Positions 55,807-64,000 of a stretch of DNA of 64,000 nucleotides are shown piece by piece. This DNA comes from Ditylenchus dipsaci. Lineage: Eukaryota; Nematoda; Chromadorea; Rhabditida; Anguinidae. The notes under the pieces were generated by a model that was given only the letters and a program-made list of their open reading frames with translations, was not told the origin of the DNA and searched no databases. The stretch's first letter is position 1. Each line of letters opens with the position of its first letter. The translations under genes and the position numbers were made by a program. The DNA lies in contig SADC01000056.1 of assembly GCA_004194705.1 (NCBI GenBank), positions 124,001-188,000 on the forward strand, read 5' to 3'.

Positions 55807-58800
55807 ATGAACGATCGCTATTCGGAAGACTTAGATGAGTGCCTTTGGTTGCCAGACACAAAAAATAGTAATGCAAACCTGGAAGATTTTTGTAGGATCG
55901 GATTAGACCATGGGATTAACAAAGAGCGGGTATGTTAATGGTTTCGAAACGAATATATATATGGACTAACATTTTAGGCTTTAACTTTTTTATTAGCTTC
56001 TAAGCACAGCGTAGATGCAGCGCTTAAATTAATAAAGGTGATAAATGTAACTTGTTTAACAAATAAAAACGACAACTATTTAGCTGCACGGTATTAATGT
56101 TGAAAATATCTGCGTCAATGGAATGATTCTTGAACATTTCAAGTATATTCAACTTAAAAAAGAACTCAAAAATAGAAAACTATACTACTCTAGTGGCTGT
56201 AAAGCTGAGCTGTGTAAACGGCTCAAGATTGGCATAATCAATAGTGGAGAAATTGTAAGATTTCATAAAACAATATTATTAATATATTCTTAATGTTTAG
56301 CAATAAAAGTGAAATTGAAAAAAAAAGTTTTGGGGATGGTAATTCATAGAGGTTGTACGGTACGAAAATCAGGAAAAATTTACAGGGTGTCCGGAAATTA
56401 CGCGCACATTTTTTTGTTTTAATTTTTTAAATCTGTTATTAATTTTTATATTTGATATATGCTGTCCGCATGATATATTTCTGTCTCTTACATAGGCATG
56501 CCCACGCTAATAAGAGGCGGCGCCCGGTAATTCAAAAAATTTTTCTGTACTGATTTTTCAACTTGATTTCTAACAAAACAAGGTTTAGAGGTCAAATACG
56601 TACAGAAGTTCAATGATCAGGAATTTTTTTTTATTTCCGGGCACCACCTCTTATCAGCGTGGGCATGCCCCTCCAATGCGTCTATATTATGGTTGATATC
56701 AAGAATCAAGAGCAGAAGAAACGACTTTTTGTGAAACAGCTTCAACCTGGTCTAGTAAGATCCAACAGGTTTTATATTTTCCCGCATATTATCATTTTTT
56801 TCTTGAACGTTGTTTTTTACTTCATCAATGAAGAGGAATGAAAGTCCGCGTTAGTCACTGTTTAAAAGCCCGTAATTATAGATACTTCTGCGGGTTAGGG
56901 TCCCTAAAACGAAAATCGACCAGGCAAGGGCTACTTAAACAAAAAAATTTGATGTGAGCGTAATTTTCCGACACCCTATATTATGCTTTGATGTTTATCC
57001 TTTAGAACTTTGGTATTTTGGGCGATTTCGCAGTCAGCACTCGATAAAAAAATAAAAAACACGTTGCTGCTTTTGCAATACATAAATAATTGAAATCCGT
57101 GTTTTTCACCTATTTTCGACGTTGCTCACTCAAACTTTAACTTTAATGGCTTTAAAACAATGTTTTTGTATTTCAAGAATCGTATTGACGCCAAAAAACA
57201 TCGAAATTAAAAAATATGGTTGTCGTTCTGCCTTGATTAACCACAAATTCATTCAAATTGATGTTTTTATCGCAATGCTTGTTAAAAAAAGGTTAAGAAT
57301 GATTTTTGTAGCAAAAATGCTTTTTTGTGGCTAATTTTCAATTCGCCTGTGTTTATTAATTTTTTTTTCGAAGTTGTAACACCATTAGGTAGTCCTATGA
57401 CTCTAGTTTCTTGTGAGGTATTATTTATTCCAGCACTTTTTCAAAATGTAGGACAAAAAACAGAAAATTATTTTTTTATTTGCTTCATACTTTTAATTTT
57501 CTGTACCACATTTTGCAAAGGTGCTGAAATAAATAATACCTTACAAGAAACTGGAGTCGTAGGGCTACCTAATGGTGTTGTAACTTCAAACAAAGATAAG
57601 AAAATCTAATAAAACCAGGTAAATTGAAAATTAGCCACCAAAAACAGTAAAATAGCCACAAAAAATTTTTTGGCTACAAAAAAAATATTAACCTAAAAAC
57701 ACTATTCATTACAGCCATTAAATATGACATGTCAAAAGTGATATTTGATGAAAGCCAAATAAAAAATTCTGAGACTAACGCCCCTGAAGAACTTTTTATA
57801 AAAAGTGTAGCTCCACCAACCGAAGCTAGTGATGAACCTGATAAAGCAGAGCGCTTTGCTGATGCTGCAGACATAATTGATATAGAAGATGGCGAGCTAA
57901 GTACAGACAGCAATGATGAAGACATTGAGTTTCTCGGGTGGCAACACAAGTTTGCAATTTTCGTTTCTAACAACTATAGTGTGAAATTTTTACAAATAAC
58001 TTCAAAAACTACCTCATCAATTCATTACAATTTTTTCAAAATATCATATCACTTCATCGGTGCCGCAGTGCCCTTGTTGCACTTTTTTACTCACATTTTC
58101 GTGCACGATGTATCATTTTGTAACCCTGATAAATTTATAGTTTATGGCATATTAACATCTTATAAGTGACTTGAACGTGTTGATAATGGACACAACGAAG
58201 AGTTTCCCGTTTTTGCTAAAATTATTTATTTAATACTAAAAAGTAATTCGCAAAAAAATTCCAAATTTATGTTTTTGTAGCGTTTTTTCTTCTTTTTAAA
58301 AAAATGACTGAAATTAAAAAGATTTGTATTTTTAGTTTCAAATCGCCCACCTCACCACTTAATTTTTTTGATATATTTTGTAAAATAGGTTCTGTAGCTC
58401 TTAAGTTGCACTATGGCAAAAGCTTTTGATGTTCTCGTAGTACTTGTACTCATAGCAAAGCGTCATTGAGCTCACAGCTAATGGTTTAATCAAGCAAAAA
58501 TTATTTTGTTTACACCCCCCACTTCAGAAGCTATAAGACAAACGCATCTTCATTTAAAGGACCATCGCCGTTGATAACAATGGAAATTTAGAGTTTTTGA
58601 ACTGGCGGGGGACAGCCGAAAATGCGGAAAATGTTTTTACGAATTATTTTTTTATTTGCATCTAAAATTTAAATTCTATAAATTAGATGAGGCAAATAAA
58701 AGTTACTAATAACAAGTTGTTGCTCAATGGAAGTCGGCTAAGTTGTCCGACCTGGCAATGTCAAGCAAAGTTGGGCTCGACTAGTAGATGGTTCTTAATT

Positions 58801-59555
58801 TAGAACAAATTTTAATCGCAAATAAAAAATAATTCGAAATATATTTTCGCAATAAAAGAGCTGTCCCCCGCGAATTCAAAAACTCGAAATTGCTATTGCC
58901 ATCAACGGCGATGGTCCTTTAAAAAAGCTTTTATGGAATTTTTCTTACAAGCAAAATATAAAAAACTTTTCATATTGGTGCATAAACAAAAAAAATTGCA
59001 GGCTAACTTCCTGTGCATCAGCCTGATAGCATAAAAATTATAAAGCTTTTTTCAGAAGTAGTCACATACTTTATTCAACTTCTGCATGCAAAAAGTCAGC
59101 AGAAACTAGTTGCAAGGGCGATATTTTTGCTTACAACTGTGCTCAAGCAAGGTTTTCTACAACTGAGCAACTAAGCTATGTTAATGCTTATCATGAAGCA
59201 GAAAAAGCTTCAGACAAGCATCAAAAAGTTCTACCATACCACAAAGTAACGCAAAATTCTGCTAACACTTCGACGAAATTTTCCATTATGCATCACGCAA
59301 AACCATTGTATTACCAAGAAACGCACTCACAATCACCAAATTTTTCAACTGGTTTTTACAGAACTTCTACGAGCTTCGAAAACAGACATGAGCAAGGTAT
59401 TTCTTATTCTGATAAAATGATTATTTCGCAATAATATTTTAGATATCAGAAGCGTTTACACACCTGTTGCTAAACAAAATCACCTGTACTGTAATTGGAA
59501 GAAAAGAATTTACGGGAACAACTTTAACAAGAGAATCATTTTTAAGACTGTTTGA
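55807..59555 (+). CDS. nuclear-type protein with ELM2-like start and SAP-like segment
   Basis: Exons 55807-55929, 55978-56037, 56084-56254, 57715-57937, 59056-59396 and 59443-59555. Residues 1-60 (ECLWLPDTKNSNANLEDF, GINKERALTFLLASKHSVD, AALKLIKLHGIN) follow the ELM2 pattern: a Trp-Pro start, then a helix that ends in 'AL' pairs as in MIER and CoREST proteins. The next exon (IQLKKELKNRKLYYSSGCK, AELCKRL) matches the helix-turn-helix of SAP DNA-binding motifs. Exon 4 is acidic (DIIDIEDGELSTDSNDEDIE), like the zinc-finger protein's acidic stretch. Exons 5 and 6 are Ser/His/Tyr-rich and end NWKKRIYGNNFNKRIIFKTV. Joins 4-5 and 5-6 are in phase. Join 3-4 is not, so an exon between 56254 and 57715 or a one-base error is likely. 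The exon order is good; domain names are tentative. Confidence 0.6.
56393..56978. mobile_element. CAGGGTGTCCGGAAATTACGC element, TA duplication
   Basis: Left end CAGGGTGTCCGGAAATTACG after TA, right end CGTAATTTTCCGACACCCTA before TA. Tc1/mariner style. Inside is another inverted repeat (GGCATGCCCACGCTAATAAG at 56501 and its complement near 56650-56670), probably a second element or part of the same. It lies in the third intron of the ELM2-like gene. Confidence 0.7.
57328..57637. repeat. fold-back repeat in the ELM2-like gene
   Basis: TGGCTAATTTTCAATT faces AATTGAAAATTAGCCA. Inner parts pair as well (GAAGTTGTAACACCATTAGG / CCTAATGGTGTTGTAACTTC; GACTCTAGTTTCTTG / CAAGAAACTGGAGTC). Open frames within it are by-products of the palindrome. 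Confidence 0.7.
58558..58918. mobile_element. AGGACCAT element, TTAA duplication
   Basis: Ends AGGACCATCGCCGTTGAT and ATCAACGGCGATGGTCCT, TTAA on both sides (58554-58557 and 58919-58922). GAACTGGCGGGGGACAG pairs with CTGTCCCCCGCGAATTC. It lies in the intron between exons 4 and 5 of the ELM2-like gene. Confidence 0.75.
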
Positions 59556-59629
59556 ATTTTAAAAGACATTTTCGAATATACTTTTTGTTTCAATTACAAG
59601 TTAACAATAAATTATAATTCAGTCTAGTA

Positions 59630-59697
59630 CAGTCGACTTTCTCTATAACGAACACCTAAGGCCGGATAAAGTAATCGGCTATAGAGGGAGTCGACAA
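59630..59697. mobile_element. minimal pogo-like remnant
   Basis: CAGTCGACTTTCTCTATAACG faces ATAGAGGGAGTCGACAAT across about 25 bp. It lies some 75 bp past the stop of the ELM2-like gene, after an AATAAA at 59607. Confidence 0.5.
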
Positions 59698-59899
59698 TAT
59701 TAGAAGCTTGCAAGTGAGGTATTTCAGTTAAAAATCAAAGTAATTTTGCTCTGCCATATGTATATTTTTTCCAATCACATAAAAGTGCCCTTTACTATAG
59801 CAGTGGATTCTGTCTGTGTGTGTCTGTCACAAACAAAATGTTAGGGGTGCTTCGTCAATCAGATCGAAAATCTGTTTTCACCATTCAACCCATAGTGGG

Positions 59900-60740
59900 G
59901 CACATTTCTAAAAATTGGACCGCCCCGTCTTTGAGATTTCCGCCGGCCGTCCGCCCGGCCGTCCCATTTTTGAAAATTTCCCCGCCCGTCCTACCAATCG
60001 TCCAGAATTTCGCCGGCCGGCTACGAAGTAGCCGTCTGCCGTCTATAACATAAAAGTTTTGTTTTATTTATAATAAAACGGTAGAATACAATGCAATAAT
60101 GGGCATCGTAATTATTATATGTTTTTTTTTCGTCATAACTTATAATTGAACGAGCTTTTAATTAGGCTTCTACAATGTCCAGCCTTCTGCCCTCAGAGTG
60201 CATTGTAAGAACGGAGAATAGTCCATCAGATAAAGCTCAGATAAAGCGGGGATTATGAGTATGTCGAGCGCAAGTGTTCTAATATAACTCTTTAGTGCTT
60301 TTTTCACCGTTATTAAATTGTTCTTCATTGTAGAAAACAAACAGAAGAGTCTAATAAGTTTTCAATTATGTAGTAAAGGTTGCTGTTGCTGCAATCTCCA
60401 GAAGTCATGACGTCGGTATAATTCAGTCATTCCTTTAAAAAATCGAAAATATATTGAGGCAACGTGAAATATGAGATACTTGCAGTAATTGCTAAAAGTG
60501 CAGGATTACTGGCAGCAAAAAAGATTTTGTTAGGTTTTTTGTCTTCAGTATGGTTTGAATAATTTTGCCTTTCGCCGTCCCGTATGGGTCGCCTTCTGCC
60601 GGCCGTCCGGTCGTCTGCCAGGTGGCCTTCCACCGGCCGTCCTCCCCTTTTTCATCTGCCGTCTGACTGTCCACTTTTCTGACGCCAACAATGACGAGAG
60701 GGGTACGGGACAGGCGCGGCGGAGGGCAACTCATTAAGCA
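59900..60740. repeat. CGGCCGTCC-rich degenerate repeat
   Basis: Two GC-rich blocks (59925-60050 and 60575-60670) made of CCGGCCGTCCGCC-like units, both in the same orientation, separated by AT-rich sequence. The layout resembles the elements with subterminal arrays, but no inverted ends or 8-bp duplication could be fixed. Confidence 0.45.
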
Positions 60741-61892
60741 TTCGACTCAGCATGGTCAATTTAATGTCCCAACAAATTATTAAAAGTTAGGGTCATCTGT
60801 CTAAAAAACGCACTTGAAAGTGGCCGCAAACCATAGGGGGGACCAAGGCATTTTAGGGTGAATTTTAGATTGGCTTGGTGGACCAAAGCATAGATTAAAA
60901 AACTTGGTAGTCGCATACAATATTATTTTGTCTTGAAGGGTGTAAGAGTTGGTGTAAGAGGGGTTGGTAGATACTCAGTTAGGGTATCTGGCTGGCCAGT
61001 AGGGGTATGTGGTAGGCTAAACAAAGTCAATGCTAACTTGGGACAAAAAGTACAACCCTAAAAAAGGACGCAACACTAAGCATCTAATTAAAATTTAAAT
61101 TTTTTCGGCAGCAAAACAGGGGAATGAACACAACAATTTACAATAAACAATAATCCTTCATTTTCATTCACAACCAAACGATTCACTAATTCGAGCTTCA
61201 ATAGCTTTTTGGATGTGAGAGGGAAGCGCGCAATGTTTGCGGGTTCTCAGCAGCTGAAAATGTTTCATTTCGCCGATAACACGAGTCTAAAATGCACACT
61301 AGAAATTTTGCAAAAAAATAATTCGAAGACATACGCAGATGGCCGGATAAAATATGAGCCCACTATACCAATAATGCATTTGGAGAAGTACATTCACATC
61401 ACTGGTTTCTCGATTTAACTTATTGGCGTAGCTAGCCGAAATGCGCTGCTCCTGAAACAAATAAAGTTGAAATAACGTGAAGTTAATCTAAAAAACCTTA
61501 GTGGTGCACAAAGAAACAATTTTGTTTAATTTGGTTGAGACCAAAAGTAAATCATTTTGAGAATTGTGGGGCAGAAATTTAACCACATCAAAAGAACTTC
61601 TGAAGGCAGCATAATTTTATTTGTGCAAGTTCATAAACTTATGACCCTGAAATAAAAAGCTTAATCGGAAATCATATCAGTTGATTAATCTTGTTGATTA
61701 TGAACTCAGCTTTTTATAAGCTAAAAATTTCTACTATATTATTTAGAAAATTGATAAACCCGTAGATTGAAATACACAACAAACCTGAACAAAACATATT
61801 TTTGTAGTGTAGAACTCTGCCGTAAAAATTACTGTGAAGCAGATTCGGTTTGACTTAACGTAAAAAGTGCAAATTTCGATTAAGAGTTTACC
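60741..61892. other. intergenic, nothing firm
   Basis: AT-rich with one AGGGGGGACCAAGGCA motif (60835-60850). An open frame at 61209-61418 (69 codons) has no start context, splice sites or family resemblance that I can support. Confidence 0.35.
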
Positions 61893-61896
61893 TTAA

Positions 61897-62089
61897 AGGA
61901 CCATAGCCGTCGCCGACAACGAGAATTTCAAACGTTTGAATTCGCTCGGGACACTTCTATTTCGTCTCGTACTCTACTCTTTTGACTTGCTTCGAATGAC
62001 TCGAAAGATTACAATGAAAGACGAAAGATAACTGTCCCGCACGAATTCAAACATTTGAAATTCCCGTTGTCGGCGACGGCTATGGTCCT
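61897..62089. mobile_element. AGGACCAT element of 193 bp, TTAA duplication
   Basis: Ends AGGACCATAGCCGTCGCCGA and TCGGCGACGGCTATGGTCCT, perfect over at least 20 bp, TTAA on both sides. Almost the whole element is a palindrome around ACTCTTTTGACTTGCTTCG / CGAATGACTCGAAAG. Confidence 0.8.
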
Positions 62090-62940
62090 TTAAAACACTA
62101 AGTTTTGAGTCCCCTGTCTAAAATGAAATTTTTTGTCCAAAATAGAATTTTTTTTACAGTAATGTTCTTTAGTATGTAAGCAATCTTTTTTATATAAACT
62201 TTCATTCTTTTTTAGCAATATGACAAATATTCTAGCCATTATTATCAAAGTATTGAAATATATGCATGAGCTCAATTGCAACGCTAAAGAAGCCATAGAC
62301 AGCATTAATCAAAAATATTAGAAGTAATGCTTATTAGACAGCTAAAAAGTAGCTCAACAAGTTTAAAAGCAGAAATTTAACTGTTAAAAGTGATTAAATA
62401 TTTGGCGGCTCTCAAGAAGGAGACTGGGATACCGTCGTCAAGCCACCCATCATGCAATCTGGCAATGACTGTACGCATGGAGATTAAATTACGCAAAAAC
62501 ATTAAAACTGAAATAGGGGCACCTTGAGCATCTGTATTACAGTTGAGACATATTACCAAGTCAGTAAAATCTATTTTGATCATCGGAGCGTTGGTTGAAT
62601 GAATGGGGGCTCCAAACTTAGTGTTCAACCTAATAAATTGACCATGCTAAATCCGAATCCTGTCTCAGAATTTTGATTTTGCAAGCTTGTTCAGGTGAAA
62701 CTGTTCCTTTCATTTTTTTATTTGTTTTTGACTTTTGCTTAACAGTCCAAAAGCCTTTTTCACATCACTTAAATTTTTTCAAACGCCTGATTAGGGTGAT
62801 AGACGTTCCACGAATTCATCGAAAATGAAACAAGTTTCAAATTTGCGAAACTTTTATACCATCTGATTAGATTTGTTTTATTTTCATATACGATGTTTTT
62901 TAGCAAACGACACATAATTAGAAAGCTCGGCACTATTATA
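62090..62940. other. intergenic with one unassigned open frame
   Basis: A minus-strand frame at 62377-62628 (83 codons, IDFTDLVICLNCNTDAQG, MRTVIARLHDGWLDDGIPVS) has a protein-like composition, but start, splice sites and family are unknown. A plus-strand frame near 62219-62320 (LKYMHELNCNAKEAIDSINQ) is short. Neither is called a gene. Confidence 0.3.
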
Positions 62941-63735
62941 CAGGGTGCCGCAATTTTGCTAGCCATTAAATTTTGGCCATAACTTTATTATTTTCTAACA
63001 TTTTGTAAAAAAATGTTTTTGGTTTGAAAAAAGAATAGATGAGAAATTGATTAATACAAAATTTGTAAATAAAGTCTTTATTTGAAAACAACTAAACATC
63101 AACTTACAAAAATAACAATGGTTTCACTCGTACTACTCATTTTCATGACTTTATCAGGAAGTCAAAAGTTTGACTAAGTATGTAGCCAAACGACAACACC
63201 TTGAAGTTATATTGTGGCGCAGCTCTCTCTTTCGTCTATCAGTGTACTCTTTTGAGTCATTCGCCATAACTCCAAAGAGTATGGTGATAGACGAAAGAGA
63301 AGTGTCCCCGCCAATTAAAATTTTGCACATGCCGCTGCGCGCAAAAACCATGGTCCTTTAAAGAAATTAATTTATTTTCAAAAGGCCATATCTTAACAAT
63401 CATTTTTCAAAAATTATTCTGTAAAGTGAGTTTGGTAGCTCTTGAGCTGTGCCATAATATAGCGGTGAGATGTTGTCGTTGGGCTACTTACTTAGTTGAA
63501 CTTTTGACTAATTAAAATCATGAAAATGAGTAAAATGAGTCATATGCGTGTAAAAATTCTTATTTTTCTTTGTTGACTTTTGGCTGTGTTTTAATAAAGA
63601 TTTCTTCCAAAATTTCGTATTAATCGATTTTTCGTCTATTTCTTTTTCAAATCAAAAACAATTATTGACAAAATGTTAGAAAATAAAAAAAGTTATGGCC
63701 AAAATTTCATGGCTAGTAAAAATTGCGCCACCCTG
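62941..63735. mobile_element. CAGGGTGCCGCAATTTT element, TA duplication
   Basis: Left CAGGGTGCCGCAATTTTGCT after TA (62939-62940) and right AAAATTGCGCCACCCTG before TA (63736-63737). Inverted arms of about 130 bp (AAATTTTGGCCATAACTTT). 795 bp in all. Its interior contains a partial AGGACCAT element ending ATGGTCCTTTAA at about 63363. Confidence 0.75.
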
Positions 63736-63952
63736 TAGTTCTTCCCCAATAATCGGATTTTTGAAAACTTACCCAACATCACCTGCCGAACTCCTTTTTT
63801 CTGCTCAACATAATGTAAAAAAAATTTAAACAGATTCTGATTGAAAAAGTTCAGATTCTGTCAAAAAATGTCAGGCATAGATGGTATTTTCAGGTATGAA
63901 AGTGTGCACATCTCTAACTCGAGCCACCAAGCCCCCTGTGCCCACGAAAAGG

Positions 63953-64000
63953 GCGCAGACGGCTCAGTGGGTTAGAGATGCGCGCAAAAGCTAACCTGCG
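63953..64000 (+). tRNA. possible 5' part of a tRNA or tRNA-derived repeat, cut by the window end
   Basis: GACGGCTCAGTGGGTTAGAG has the shape of a D arm with an A box. The reverse sequence ATCTCTAACTCGAGCC lies 50 bp upstream, so a hairpin repeat with a tRNA-like head is an alternative. The 3' part lies outside the window. Confidence 0.25.

Noticed and set aside
57325..57609. 94-codon plus-strand frame
   Set aside because: It runs through a fold-back repeat (57328-57637) and has no protein-like pattern.
1..64000. Retrotransposon or autonomous transposase genes
   Set aside because: No reverse transcriptase, integrase or DDE transposase motif was recognised in any frame; all elements appear non-autonomous.

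Overview
The window looks like nuclear DNA of a nematode, probably a plant-parasitic or fungus-feeding species. It is AT-rich and its genes are split by short introns, mostly 42-60 bp, with GT..AG ends. It holds an SXP/RAL-2 (DUF148) gene, a family known from nematodes, and a family PL3 pectate lyase, an enzyme class that animals such as plant-parasitic nematodes acquired by horizontal transfer. No species name can be read from the sequence.

Layout. 1-2.6 kb: repeats and one coding remnant. 2.66-3.29 kb (+): SXP/RAL-2 protein. 4.9-6.0 kb (-): PL3 pectate lyase. 6.5-10 kb: repeats, a tandem duplication and a hAT-like element with a perfect 8-bp target duplication. 10.1-15.4 kb (-): a two-domain fluoride exporter (FEX) with a 3.5-kb first intron full of repeats. 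18.3-22.4 kb (-): an arylsulfatase with nine exons. 22.4-34.4 kb: no gene recognised, at least ten inverted-repeat elements. 34.5-36.9 kb (-): a secreted protein, possibly a divergent GH18-like barrel. 39.57-44.23 kb: a near-perfect palindrome with arms of 2.2 kb and four copies of a small secreted Pro-Ala-Thr protein. 44.8-48.6 kb: more elements and one isolated glycine-rich exon. 48.8-54.2 kb (+): a multi-exon C2H2 zinc-finger protein. 55.8-59.6 kb (+): a protein with an ELM2-like start and a SAP-like segment. 59.6-64 kb: repeats only.

The genes do not form an obvious pathway. Four are secreted or lumenal (SXP/RAL-2, pectate lyase, sulfatase, GH18-like), as are the palindrome proteins, which would fit secretions acting outside the cell. 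The FEX protein is a membrane exporter and the last two genes look nuclear.

Two themes stand out. First, the window is packed with short non-autonomous DNA transposons whose ends can be fixed from the sequence: eight have exact 8-bp target duplications, three belong to one family with or near 3-bp TWA duplications, three have TTAA, and many have TA. Several of the 8-bp class carry, just inside their ends, arrays of a short oligonucleotide that differs from element to element. Second, almost every coding gene needs one-base corrections, and in each case where the frame can be checked against the protein family a single base is missing, usually from a homopolymer run. This looks more like a base-calling deficit in a long-read draft assembly than like gene decay, so 'frameshifts' here should not be taken as pseudogenes without read support.
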